NCBI GenBank assembly: GCA_947472635.1
Contig: CANJDY010000114.1
Location: 1 to 8,228 of the forward strand
Direction: 5' to 3'
From: Chitinophagaceae bacterium
Lineage (GTDB): Bacteria; Bacteroidota; Bacteroidia; Chitinophagales; Chitinophagaceae
Length of the DNA stretch: 8,228 nucleotides
The translations under genes and the position numbers were made by a program. Under the pieces are notes generated by a model that saw only the letters and a list, made by a program, of their open reading frames with translations, ran no database searches and had not been told where the DNA came from. Of the stretch, positions 1 through 7,713 are shown piece by piece (position 1 is the stretch's first letter; the number at the start of each line of letters is the position of its first letter).

Positions 1-69
1 GTTATTCCGAAAGCGGTGCTTTTAAATCAAGATGACTTTATTCCTTGGAAACGGGGTGTATCTTTATAA
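1..69 (+). CDS. Possible 3' end of an unrecognised upstream gene (partial)
   Basis: Frame 1 is open from the first base to a TAA at 67-69 and encodes 22 residues ending in WKRGVSL. The other two forward frames close sooner. The piece has an ordinary amino-acid mix and sits just ahead of an AT-rich leader, as expected of a gene tail, but it is too short to assign to a family. If real, it ends 77 bases before the SDR1 start and could belong to the same transcript. An open frame of this length can also arise by chance. The preceding sequence would settle it. Confidence 0.4.
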   Translation, partial: VIPKAVLLNQDDFIPWKRGVSL

Positions 70-146
70 AAGCGGAATATTGACACCACGTTACTTAAGG
101 GAGAATTTAAATCTTCTTAATCATTCATTTAATATTTTAAAAAATT

Positions 147-911
147 ATGTTTTCATTAAAAGATAAAAAAGCAGTTGTTACTGGTGGTGGAAGCGGAATT
201 GGCAAAGCGATCGCTGTTTTATTCGCTCAACAAGGAGCTGAAGTTCATATCATAGAGTTGTCTGCAGAAAGTTCAAGAGAAGCTGTGGAAGATATTACGG
301 CCAATGGAGGTAGGGCGTTGGCGCATGCTTGTAATGTTGCCAATCAGCAAGAGGTGCTTGCTACATTTGAGAAAATTGGCAATATTAATATATTGGTAAA
401 TAATGCAGGCATAGCGCATATTGGTAAAGTAGAAACCACGCCTGAGGCAGATTTTGATAGGGTTATCAATGTGAATGTAAAGGGAGTGTACAATTGTTTG
501 TATGCAGCTATCCCCCAATTAAAAAAATCAGGCGGAGGTGTAATTGTAAACATGGCTTCCATTGCGGCATTAGTGGGCTTGTCTGACAGGTTTGCCTATT
601 CTACTGCAAAAGGTGCTGTAATGGCGATGACGCTTTCCGTCGCAAGGGATTACCTAAATGACCAGATCCGTTGCAATTCGATTTCTCCTGCAAGGGTGCA
701 CACTCCATTTGTAGATGGCTTCATTGCCAAAAACTACGCGGGTAATGAAAAGGAAATATTTGAAAAATTGTCTAAAAGCCAGCCGATAGGCCGAATGGCA
801 CAGCCGAGTGAAATTGCTGCGTTGGCATTGTATCTTTGTAGTGATGAGGCTTCTTTTATTACTGGATGCGATTACCCCATTGATGGTGGATTTTTAAAAT
901 TGAATACCTAG
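147..911 (+). CDS. SDR1: NAD-dependent short-chain dehydrogenase, probable 2-keto-3-deoxy-L-fuconate (sugar-acid) 4-dehydrogenase
   Basis: This is a classical SDR of 254 residues, the usual length. Seen: the cofactor glycine motif TGGGSGIG (12-19), NNAG (85-88), and a complete catalytic set of Asn110, Ser138, Tyr151 and Lys155. Glu37 at the end of the second beta strand predicts NAD rather than NADP. Asn63 replaces the aspartate that commonly contacts adenine. The C-terminal half carries SPARVHTPFVDG (180-191) and ends in DYPIDGG, typical of the subgroup. The next gene encodes a diketo-acid hydrolase, so the likely job is oxidation of the 2-keto-3-deoxy acid to the 2,4-diketo acid in the cytoplasm. 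This substrate is inferred from position and resemblance; an aldose dehydrogenase is the main alternative. The ATG at 147 places the glycine motif normally, and no Shine-Dalgarno is present. Confidence 0.85.
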   Translation: MFSLKDKKAVVTGGGSGIGKAIAVLFAQQGAEVHIIELSAESSREAVEDITANGGRALAHACNVANQQEVLATFEKIGNINILVNNAGIAHIGKVETTPEADFDRVINVNVKGVYNCLYAAIPQLKKSGGGVIVNMASIAALVGLSDRFAYSTAKGAVMAMTLSVARDYLNDQIRCNSISPARVHTPFVDGFIAKNYAGNEKEIFEKLSKSQPIGRMAQPSEIAALALYLCSDEASFITGCDYPIDGGFLKLNT

Positions 912-948
912 TTATTTAAAAAAAAATCCTATTCACTAGATAGATCAT

Positions 949-968
949 AATTACCAAGGGTAATTTTT
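949..968 (+). promoter_or_regulatory. Short hairpin with T run between SDR1 and the FAH gene
   Basis: AATTACC (949-955) and GGTAATT (959-965) are perfect inverted repeats around a 3-base loop, and the right arm runs into a stretch of T to 968. It lies 37 bases after the SDR1 stop and 50 bases before the next start. It could be a weak attenuator or terminator, or a small operator. The stem has only two G-C pairs in seven, so strong termination is unlikely, and the flanking DNA is AT-rich enough to yield such repeats by chance. Confidence 0.25.
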
Positions 969-1018
969 ACAACTACCATTACAATCAAAAATTAATTCAA
1001 ACAATAAAAAAAACAAGG

Positions 1019-1873
1019 ATGAAACTAATACGTTTTGGCGAACCGGGAAAAGAAAAGCCGGGTATTTTAATCGGAGAAAAAAGACTAGATGTATCTTCTG
1101 TTGTTGGAGATTACAATGAAGCATTTTTTGAAAATAATGGATTGGCTAAACTAGCTGCAGCCGTTGCTGGTAATACTTCTTTTCCAGAGGTAGCCCCCAA
1201 TGTCCGTTTGGGTTCTCCAGTGGCGAGGCCTTCAAAAATTATTTGTATTGGGTTAAATTATGTTGACCATTGCATTGAAACCAATGCGCCAATTCCCTTA
1301 GAACCCATTATTTTTTTTAAGTCCACCACAGCTTTGTGCGGACCCGATGATAATGTAGTGATACCTAAAAATAGCGTCAAAACAGATTGGGAGGTTGAAT
1401 TGGCATTTGTAGTTGGAAAGAAGGCAAGTTATGTGGAAGAGTCGGACGCAATGAATTATGTAGCCGGTTACTGTTTGCACAATGATTATAGTGAAAGGGC
1501 TTTTCAATTGGAGCGAGGTGGTCAGTGGGCAAAGGGTAAAGGTTGTGATACGTTTGCACCGTTAGGGCCATTTTTGGCAACCACCGATGAAGTAACCGAT
1601 GTAAATAATTTATCCATGTGGTTGAGTGTAAATGGTAAAAAATATCAAAACAGCAATACATCTAACTTGGTGTTTAAAATACCTTTTTTAGTGCATTACT
1701 TAAGCCAGTTTATGACCTTGCTTCCGGGTGATGTGATTAGTACTGGAACCCCTCCGGGTGTAGGTTTGGGTATTAAGCCAGAACCTGTGTTTCTTACAGC
1801 AGGTGATGTGATTGAATTAGGGATTGAAGGTTTGGGCTCGAGTAAGCAGTTGGCGGTGGCTTATCAGCCATAA
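1019..1873 (+). CDS. FAH-family hydrolase, probable 2,4-diketo-3-deoxy-L-fuconate (or -rhamnonate) hydrolase
   Basis: The 284-residue protein has a small N-terminal domain (about 1-65) and a C-terminal FAH domain (about 72-282). Family motifs seen: IGLNYVDHCIE (77-87), with the His84/Glu87 pair matching the catalytic His-Glu dyad; DWEVELAFVVG (123-133), where Glu125 and Glu127 with Asp156 (HNDYSER) form the divalent-metal site; KGCDTFAPLGP (174-184) with the conserved lysine; and the STGTPPGVG loop (241-249). No key residue is missing. Members of this subfamily cleave the C-C bond of 2,4-diketo-3-deoxy sugar acids, giving pyruvate plus a hydroxy acid (L-lactate from 6-deoxy sugars). It would be the final step here, next to the SDR that should make its substrate. 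Similar sequences are often annotated ureidoglycolate lyase or 2-hydroxyhepta-2,4-diene-1,7-dioate isomerase, but no purine or aromatic genes are near. The ATG at 1019 starts the typical MKLIRFG and has no spaced Shine-Dalgarno. Confidence 0.88.
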   Translation: MKLIRFGEPGKEKPGILIGEKRLDVSSVVGDYNEAFFENNGLAKLAAAVAGNTSFPEVAPNVRLGSPVARPSKIICIGLNYVDHCIETNAPIPLEPIIFFKSTTALCGPDDNVVIPKNSVKTDWEVELAFVVGKKASYVEESDAMNYVAGYCLHNDYSERAFQLERGGQWAKGKGCDTFAPLGPFLATTDEVTDVNNLSMWLSVNGKKYQNSNTSNLVFKIPFLVHYLSQFMTLLPGDVISTGTPPGVGLGIKPEPVFLTAGDVIELGIEGLGSSKQLAVAYQP

Positions 1874-1955
1874 AATTCAGGGTATTCGTCACTGTTGCAA
1901 TTAGGTCGATGCTTATTGGATAGCGAAGTATTCGAAATCGTTTTATTTTTAAAAT

Positions 1956-4310
1956 ATGCCGGTACGATTGTCTGTATTTTTTTTAATGGGAGTTTTGCTC
2001 TTTTCTTCCGTATTGGGTCAAAAAAAAATCTTTATTGCTATCAATGGAAACGATGAGGCCATAGGGTCATTCCAGCAACCTGTGGCAACCATTCAACAGG
2101 CTATTTTGCTTGCTACTCAAACAGGTGCGGCTAAGGTGGAGTTATTGCTCCGAAAAGGAGTTTATTATCTTGATACAACCATTTTATTCAATGCTGCTGG
2201 CCTAAAAGGCAAGTCGGTGCTGTTAGCTGCTTATAAAGAGGAAGCCGTAACTATAAGCGGTGCAAAAAAAGTTGCAGTTAGTTGGCATAAGTATAGCGGT
2301 AATATTTACGTAGCAAAAGTTTCAATTGATTTTACACCCGATGCACTGTTTGTGAATGGTTCGCAGCGGGTAATGGCCCGTTATCCAAATTATGATAGTA
2401 CCGCCCGTATATTTAATGGTGTGGCGGCAGATGCAATCAGCGTAAATAGAATTAAAAAATGGAGAGATCCCACTGGGGGATTCTTTCATGCATTGCATTC
2501 GGGTGAGTGGGGGAGTTTTCATTATCGGATTCTAGGGAAGCAAGCGGATGGTTCATTGCGGATGGAAGGAGGGTGGCAAAATAATCGTCCTGCTCCATTG
2601 CATCCGGAGTTTCGTTTTGTTGAAAATATTTTCGAAGAACTGGATGCACCTGGCGAATGGTATTTTGACAACCTGCAGCAAAAAATTTATTACTACCCCA
2701 GCGCTGAAAATGAAATAATGGCAGGGTCAGTTGAATTGTCTCGTTTAAAAACATTGATTCACTTAAAGGGAGATGAATCTAGCCCCTTGAAAAATATTAC
2801 GATTCGCAAAATAAAATTCACACAAACTAAGCGGGTTTTGATGGAAGTGCATGAGCCCTTATTGCGAAGCGACTGGATGTTGCATCGTTCGGGGGCCTTA
2901 CTATTGGAGGGTACCGAGCAATGTGCTATTGCCGATTGCGAATTTGCTCAATTGGGCGCCACTGCTGTTATGGTTAGTGGCTATAATCAAAGAACCAGCA
3001 TTTCTACTAATCAATTTAAGGAATTAGGGGGAAGCGGGGTTTGTTTTGTAGGAGATGTTTCTGCGGTAAGGTCCCCTGCATTTAAATATGAGCAGTTTTT
3101 GGATTATAAAAATATCGATCTAACTCCTGGTCCCCAAAATAATCGCTTTCCCAAAAACTGTATCGTATACAATAATCTCATCCATGATATTGGTAGAATT
3201 GAAAAGCAGGCAACTGGAGTAGAAATATCCATGTCAGAAAGCATTACGGTAAAAAACAATACCATTTATAACACCCCCCGTGCAGGAGTTAATATCGGAG
3301 ATGGAACCTGGGGCGGACATCTAATTGAGTACAATGACGTATTTAATACCGTGCAGGAAACTGGTGACCATGGTTCTTTCAATTCCTGGGGAAGAGATAG
3401 GTATTGGAATGCCGACCGGAAATATATGGATAGTATAACTGCTATTCATCCCGAAATTATTTTGCTAGATGCACAAAAAACAACGACCATCCGTAACAAC
3501 CGATTTAGATGCGATCATGGATGGGACATTGATCTAGATGATGGTTCTTCCAACTACCATATTTACAATAATATTTGTTTGAACGGCGGCATTAAGCTCC
3601 GAGAGGGATTTTACAGATCGGTTGAAAATAACATTATGGTTAACAATTCTTTTCATCCACATGTTTGGTTTAAAAAGAGTGAAGATGTGTTTAGAAAAAA
3701 CATTGTAACCCGTAAATATTACCCCATCGTAATTCCCTTTTGGGGTAAGGAAGTGGACGCAAATTTATTTGCAGATTCTAGCTCACTTGCTAAAGCAAGA
3801 AAAAATAATACCGATAAGAATAGTCTTTTTGGTAACCCATTGTTTGAAAATGCCTCCAATGGTGATTACAGGGTTTCAGCAAAAAGTCCTGCACTTTCAT
3901 TGGGGTTTAAAAATATTGATGCTTCCCATATTGGTGTGCAGGGCAAGCTGAAGTCAATGGCACTAAAGGTGTTGTTTCCATATTTGATTATAGCGGCAAA
4001 TGTAAATGAAAAGAATGCTGAAATTGCTTGGCTAGATGTAGTAGTAAGAAATGTAAATGGCTTGGGTGACCGTTCTGCATTTGGACTAAGTTCCGAAAAT
4101 GGGGTAGTTATTGTTTCAGTTTCTGATAAAAAAGGGTTGGTGAAATCAGGGTTGCAGCCAAAAGATGTACTATTGGCATCAGATGGTAAGTCCATCAATA
4201 ATATCTTTGATTTATTCAACCAATACCAACAGGTAAATTGGCAGGGCGAAATGAAGGGTACCATTATGCGTTCACAACAAATTGAAAATATTATTATTCC
4301 ACTTAAATAA
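1956..4310 (+). CDS. Secreted right-handed beta-helix protein, candidate glycosidase (GH141/GH120-like), with C-terminal PDZ domain
   Basis: The 784 residues begin with a signal peptide: Arg4, a hydrophobic stretch 5-20, and likely cleavage after Gly21. No lipobox cysteine is present, so it should be periplasmic or secreted by type I signal peptidase rather than a lipoprotein. The mature start has AINGNDEAIGS and an ATIQQAI helix, typical of parallel beta-helix enzymes, then LFVNG (131-135) and ARYPN (141-145). The helix proper spans roughly 275-680, with many NN-ending rungs. Two conserved-looking acidic patches are GDHGSFNSWGRDRYW (470-484) and WDIDLDDGS (523-531), followed by KLREGFYR (547-554). 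Their Asp and Glu residues are active-site candidates. Residues about 692-784 resemble a PDZ domain (GVVIVSV, then SGLQPKDVLLASDGKSI). From memory the architecture recalls GH141 (alpha-L-fucosidase, xylanase) or GH120 (beta-xylosidase); I cannot choose between them. A six-base gap to SDR2 shows cotranscription and suggests it releases the sugar the operon degrades. Confidence 0.75.
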   Translation: MPVRLSVFFLMGVLLFSSVLGQKKIFIAINGNDEAIGSFQQPVATIQQAILLATQTGAAKVELLLRKGVYYLDTTILFNAAGLKGKSVLLAAYKEEAVTISGAKKVAVSWHKYSGNIYVAKVSIDFTPDALFVNGSQRVMARYPNYDSTARIFNGVAADAISVNRIKKWRDPTGGFFHALHSGEWGSFHYRILGKQADGSLRMEGGWQNNRPAPLHPEFRFVENIFEELDAPGEWYFDNLQQKIYYYPSAENEIMAGSVELSRLKTLIHLKGDESSPLKNITIRKIKFTQTKRVLMEVHEPLLRSDWMLHRSGALLLEGTEQCAIADCEFAQLGATAVMVSGYNQRTSISTNQFKELGGSGVCFVGDVSAVRSPAFKYEQFLDYKNIDLTPGPQNNRFPKNCIVYNNLIHDIGRIEKQATGVEISMSESITVKNNTIYNTPRAGVNIGDGTWGGHLIEYNDVFNTVQETGDHGSFNSWGRDRYWNADRKYMDSITAIHPEIILLDAQKTTTIRNNRFRCDHGWDIDLDDGSSNYHIYNNICLNGGIKLREGFYRSVENNIMVNNSFHPHVWFKKSEDVFRKNIVTRKYYPIVIPFWGKEVDANLFADSSSLAKARKNNTDKNSLFGNPLFENASNGDYRVSAKSPALSLGFKNIDASHIGVQGKLKSMALKVLFPYLIIAANVNEKNAEIAWLDVVVRNVNGLGDRSAFGLSSENGVVIVSVSDKKGLVKSGLQPKDVLLASDGKSINNIFDLFNQYQQVNWQGEMKGTIMRSQQIENIIIPLK

Positions 4311-4316
4311 AAAAAC

Positions 4317-5096
4317 ATGCAACTTAATCTTACTGGGAAAATTATTATTGTTACCGGTGGAGCCAAAGGAATTGGCTTAGGCATTAGCAAAGTATTGGCA
4401 GCTGAAGGAGCTATTCCATTTATTATAGGCAGAAGTGCCGAAGATAATAATGCGGCAGTAAAGGAGATTGAATTGGCGGGTGGTCAGGCAAAATGTGTTA
4501 CTGCAGAATTAACTGATCCAGTAGCTTGCGAAAAGGCGGTAAAACAGGTGCTTGCTGAATGTGGTCGAATAGAGGGCATTATCAATAATGCCGGCGTTAA
4601 TGATGGGGTGGGACTGGAAACGGGCAATTATGAATCCTTTGTTGCATCGCTGCATAAAAATCTCATTCATTATTATTTGATAGCGCATTATGCTTTGCCC
4701 GAGTTAAAAAAATCAAAGGGTGCCATCGTAAATATCAGTTCAAAAACTGCAGAAACGGGTCAAGGAAACACTTCAGCCTATGCAGCGTCTAATGGTGGTC
4801 GTAATGCATTGACAAGGGAGTGGGCGGTGGAATTATTGAAATATGGCATTCGGGTAAATGCTGTTGTTGTGGCCGAATGTTTTACACCTTTGTATGAAAC
4901 CTGGATTAAGACATTTGATAATCCAGCCGAAAAATTACAACAGATTACAGATAAAATACCTTTTGAAAATAGGATGACTACAGCCGAAGAAATAGCCAAT
5001 ATGTCGGTATTTCTTTTGTCTGATAAATCAAGTCATACCACCGGGCAGTTGATTTATGTAGATGGAGGATATACCCATCTGGACAGGGCTTTATAG
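4317..5096 (+). CDS. SDR2: L-fucose dehydrogenase-type short-chain dehydrogenase with Asn at the catalytic Lys position
   Basis: This 259-residue classical SDR has TGGAKGIG (13-20), NNAG (90-93), Asn115, Ser142 and Tyr155. Its long signature stretches, including NDGVGLE (95-101), SKTAETGQG (142-150), ALTREWAVEL (164-173), TPLYETWI (190-197) and SSHTTGQ with GYTHLDRAL at the end, match L-fucose dehydrogenases of non-phosphorylative pathways as I know them. That reaction makes L-fucono-lactone; relatives may also accept L-galactose or D-arabinose. Arg39 after the second beta strand suggests NADP use or dual specificity. The motif reads YAASN, so residue 159 (AAT, 4791-4793) is Asn, not the usual Lys. 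All other motifs are intact, so the gene does not look decayed. It starts six bases after the beta-helix stop. Family is certain, substrate likely, activity open because of Asn159. Confidence 0.85.
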   Translation: MQLNLTGKIIIVTGGAKGIGLGISKVLAAEGAIPFIIGRSAEDNNAAVKEIELAGGQAKCVTAELTDPVACEKAVKQVLAECGRIEGIINNAGVNDGVGLETGNYESFVASLHKNLIHYYLIAHYALPELKKSKGAIVNISSKTAETGQGNTSAYAASNGGRNALTREWAVELLKYGIRVNAVVVAECFTPLYETWIKTFDNPAEKLQQITDKIPFENRMTTAEEIANMSVFLLSDKSSHTTGQLIYVDGGYTHLDRAL

Positions 5097-5118
5097 TGCC
5101 TTCCATTTATTATACTCT

Positions 5119-5137
5119 TTAGTAATTGGTACTAATT
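5119..5137. promoter_or_regulatory. Candidate operator: nested inverted repeats upstream of the dehydratase gene
   Basis: TTAGTA (5119-5124) and TACTAA (5130-5135) are perfect 6-base inverted repeats with a 5-base spacer. Overlapping them, AATTGGTACTAATT (5124-5137) is a 14-base palindrome with one mismatched pair, centred on GTAC. The core resembles the GT...AC half-site style of GntR-family operators, a family that often controls sugar-acid genes. It sits in the 79-base gap after SDR2, 39 bases ahead of the dehydratase start, where an internal promoter could lie. No regulator gene is in the window and no convincing promoter hexamers were identified, so this is a suggestion only. Confidence 0.25.
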
Positions 5138-5175
5138 TTAGCTTGTAAGAATGGATAAAAGTTATATATTCAATC

Positions 5176-6891
5176 ATGGAAAGTCAGCAATTAAGAAGCC
5201 AGAACTGGTTTGGTAGAAAAGGGAAAGATGGTTTTGTTTACCGTGCATGGATGAAAAACCAGGGTATCCCTTCGGATATGTTTGAGGGAAAGCCAGTAAT
5301 TGGTATCTGCAATACCTGGAGTGAACTAACGCCTTGCAACGCTCATTTCAGGGATCTTGCCGAGGCGGTGAAAAAGGGAGTGCTGGAGGCGGGTGGATTT
5401 CCGGTGGAATTTCCAGTGATGTCATTGGGTGAAACTTTAATTAAACCAACGGCCATGCTTTACCGTAATCTGGTAAGTATGGATGTGGAGGAATCTATCA
5501 GGGCTAATCCTGTCGATGGGGTGGTACTGCTTTGTGGTTGTGATAAAACTACTCCTTCCCTTGTGATGGGCGCTTGCAGTGTAGATATACCCACCTTAGT
5601 TATTTCAGGTGGGCCCATGCTCAAAGGACATTGGAAAGGAAAAGATATTGGAACTTCAGATCTTTGGCGTTTTGATACTGCCAGTAAATTAGGGGAGATT
5701 ACTCCTGAAGAATTTATTGCAGCTGAGGCTTGCATGGCTCGAACGCAGGGGCATTGTGCTGTAATGGGTACTGCTTCTACTATGGCGGTAATGGTGGAGG
5801 CGTTAGGTCTTTCATTGCCCGACAATGCCTCCATACCGGCAGCGGATGCACGCCGCAAAGTGCTCTCTCAATTATCAGGGAGGCGTATTGTAGAAATGGT
5901 AAAAGAAGATCTAACCTTGTCTAAAATTCTTACTCGGAAGGCTTTTGAAAATGCCATTATGGTTAATGCAGCAATCGGTGGATCTACCAATTTTGTGATT
6001 CATTTACTGGCGATTGCAGGCAGGATTGGCATTGAGTTAAACATAGATGATTTCGATCAGTATTCGCAGGGAATTCCGTTGCTTGCTAACATACAGCCTT
6101 CCGGAGAAAACTATATGGAAGATCTCTATTATTCCGGGGGATTACCTGCATTAATCAAAGAGATGTCAACGCTGATTCACAATGATGCCATCACAGTAAA
6201 TGGTAAAACCATGGGAGAAAACTGTGCGGCTTCGGAAGTATATGACCGAAAGGTGATTAGTACGTTGCGGGACCCCTTCAAACCTGAATCGGGCATTTTG
6301 GTGGTTAAGGGAAATCTGGCACCCAATGGTGCAGTGATAAAGCCATCTGCAGCTAGTCCGGGCTTATTGAAGCATAGCGGCAAAGCGGTGGTGTTTGAAA
6401 ATATTGAAGACTATCATGCACGCATAGAGGATCCCGCATTGGACATAGATGCTAATAGTATTATGGTGTTAAAAAATGTAGGCCCTAAGGGGTATCCTGG
6501 GATGGCAGAAGTAGGCAACATGGCATTACCTACAAAATTGCTTTTACAAGGAATTACCGATCTGGTTCGAATTTCAGATGGCAGAATGAGTGGTACCGGC
6601 TTTGGAACGGTGGTATTGCATGTGTCTCCCGAGGCCGCTGTGGGCGGGCCATTGGCATTGGTGCACAATGGCGATATCATTACCTTAGATGCCCATAAAA
6701 GAATTTTGCAGTTGGAAGTTTCGGAAGAGGAATTGGCATTGCGCAGGGCGAATTGGAAGCTAACGGAAACTATTCAGCCACGTGGGTATGTGCACTTATA
6801 TCAAACCCATGTGGAGCAGGCGCACCTTGGTGCGGATATGGATTTTTTAAAGGGCGGATCAGGTAGTAAGGTGTCAAGGGATTCGCATTAG
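5176..6891 (+). CDS. IlvD/EDD-family [2Fe-2S] sugar-acid dehydratase (L-arabinonate/D-xylonate/L-fuconate dehydratase type)
   Basis: The 571-residue length and the opening RSQNWFGRKGKDGF place this in the pentonate/hexonate dehydratase branch of the IlvD/EDD family, not in branched-chain amino-acid dihydroxyacid dehydratases. Seen: CNTWSELTPCN (45-55), SLGE (83-86), GCDKTTP (121-127), QGHC (191-194) and DGRMSGTGFG (468-477). By analogy with structurally known L-arabinonate dehydratases, Cys54, Cys122 and Cys194 would hold a [2Fe-2S] cluster; Glu86, Asp123 and Glu445 would bind magnesium; Lys124 would be the carbamylated lysine; and Ser472 the catalytic alkoxide. All are present, so it should be active in the cytoplasm, turning an aldonate into a 2-keto-3-deoxyaldonate. 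Its context between a fucose-type SDR and a lactonase suggests L-fuconate or a stereochemically similar acid. L-arabinonate, D-xylonate or D-galactonate remain possible. The ATG at 5176 gives the expected N terminus. Confidence 0.9.
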   Translation: MESQQLRSQNWFGRKGKDGFVYRAWMKNQGIPSDMFEGKPVIGICNTWSELTPCNAHFRDLAEAVKKGVLEAGGFPVEFPVMSLGETLIKPTAMLYRNLVSMDVEESIRANPVDGVVLLCGCDKTTPSLVMGACSVDIPTLVISGGPMLKGHWKGKDIGTSDLWRFDTASKLGEITPEEFIAAEACMARTQGHCAVMGTASTMAVMVEALGLSLPDNASIPAADARRKVLSQLSGRRIVEMVKEDLTLSKILTRKAFENAIMVNAAIGGSTNFVIHLLAIAGRIGIELNIDDFDQYSQGIPLLANIQPSGENYMEDLYYSGGLPALIKEMSTLIHNDAITVNGKTMGENCAASEVYDRKVISTLRDPFKPESGILVVKGNLAPNGAVIKPSAASPGLLKHSGKAVVFENIEDYHARIEDPALDIDANSIMVLKNVGPKGYPGMAEVGNMALPTKLLLQGITDLVRISDGRMSGTGFGTVVLHVSPEAAVGGPLALVHNGDIITLDAHKRILQLEVSEEELALRRANWKLTETIQPRGYVHLYQTHVEQAHLGADMDFLKGGSGSKVSRDSH

Positions 6892-6941
6892 CAAAATTGA
6901 TTACTTTCAATATTTACCCTAATAAATCAACCCAAGTTCAC

Positions 6942-7709
6942 ATGTCTTTCAATGATAAAATAGCCATCGTCACCGGAGCAGGCCAAGGGATTGGCCTAGA
7001 AATTTGTTTGCAGCTTGCAAAACAGGGGGCTAAGGTTTTTTTAAATGACCTAGATCCTTCATTGGCAGATGCTGCTGTAAAAAAAATTATTGACTCTACA
7101 GGAGGCGACTGCATTGCCATTTCGGGTGATTCAAGCGATATAGATTGTATTCAAAAAATGGTAAACACTGCCGTCGAAAAATATGGAAGACTAGATGTAG
7201 TGATTGCTAATGCTGGCATTACGTTGTTTGGAGATTTTTTTACCTATTCACCAGAATCATTTTTTAGAGTAATGCAAGTTAATTTGGGAGGCACTTTCTT
7301 TTTGGCACAAGCAGCGTCCAATCAAATGAAAAAGCAGGCAAGCGGAGGTTCGTTATTGTTTACATCTTCTGTTACTGGCCACCAGGCCCATAAGGATCTT
7401 GCAGCTTATGGAATGAGCAAGGCGGCATTGGAAATGCTCGCAAAAAATCTCGTGATTGAACTTTCGCAATACCAAATCAATGTAAATACTATTGCCCCAG
7501 GGGCTACGCTCACCGAACGTACATTGGGTGATCCAGCTTATACAGACACTTGGTCGAGACTAACGCCACTGGGTAGACCTGCGTCAGTTAGTGATATTGC
7601 AGATTGTGCCCTGTTTTTGGTGTCGGATAAAGCTCGGCATATTACTGGGCAAAGCGTCATCATTGATGGCGGCTGGACATCCATTAGTCCATCCCCCTTT
7701 AAAGATTAA
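6942..7709 (+). CDS. SDR3: NAD-dependent short-chain dehydrogenase, candidate aldose 1-dehydrogenase
   Basis: This is a classical SDR of 255 residues counted from the ATG at 6942. That start is preferred over the in-frame ATG at 6897, whose extra 15 residues (MITFNIYPNK...) are unlike an SDR N terminus and begin only five bases after the dehydratase stop. Seen: TGAGQGIG (11-18), Asp36 after the second beta strand (NAD preference), Asp63, ANAG (89-92), Asn114, Ser143, Tyr156, Lys160, and the C-terminal ITGQSVIIDGGW. The catalytic tetrad is complete. It is of the glucose/galactose 1-dehydrogenase-like type and sits four bases before a lactonase gene, so oxidation of an aldose at C1 to a lactone is a natural guess. 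It could instead oxidise the 2-keto-3-deoxy acid, with SDR1 taking another role. The substrate cannot be read from the sequence. Confidence 0.85.
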   Translation: MSFNDKIAIVTGAGQGIGLEICLQLAKQGAKVFLNDLDPSLADAAVKKIIDSTGGDCIAISGDSSDIDCIQKMVNTAVEKYGRLDVVIANAGITLFGDFFTYSPESFFRVMQVNLGGTFFLAQAASNQMKKQASGGSLLFTSSVTGHQAHKDLAAYGMSKAALEMLAKNLVIELSQYQINVNTIAPGATLTERTLGDPAYTDTWSRLTPLGRPASVSDIADCALFLVSDKARHITGQSVIIDGGWTSISPSPFKD

Positions 7710-7713
7710 TAGC

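Noticed and set aside
80..85. TTGACA resembling a sigma-70 -35 box upstream of SDR1
   Set aside because: No matching -10 hexamer is seen at a suitable spacing, and Bacteroidota promoters use a different consensus (TTTG and TAnnTTTG), which is also not evident here.
3866..4390. A 174-codon minus-strand open frame, the longest antisense frame in the window
   Set aside because: It lies opposite the PDZ end of the beta-helix gene and the start of SDR2, both strongly supported. Its protein is low in family character and looks like a complement of coding sequence.
5460..5858. A 132-codon minus-strand open frame inside the dehydratase gene
   Set aside because: It is opposite the iron-sulfur ligand region of a well-conserved enzyme, and its translation shows no domain character, so it is a shadow frame.
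6897..6941. Upstream in-frame ATG for SDR3 giving a 15-residue extension
   Set aside because: The extension is not SDR-like and covers an AT-rich spacer. The ATG at 6942 gives MSFNDKIAIVTGAG, a standard SDR N terminus.
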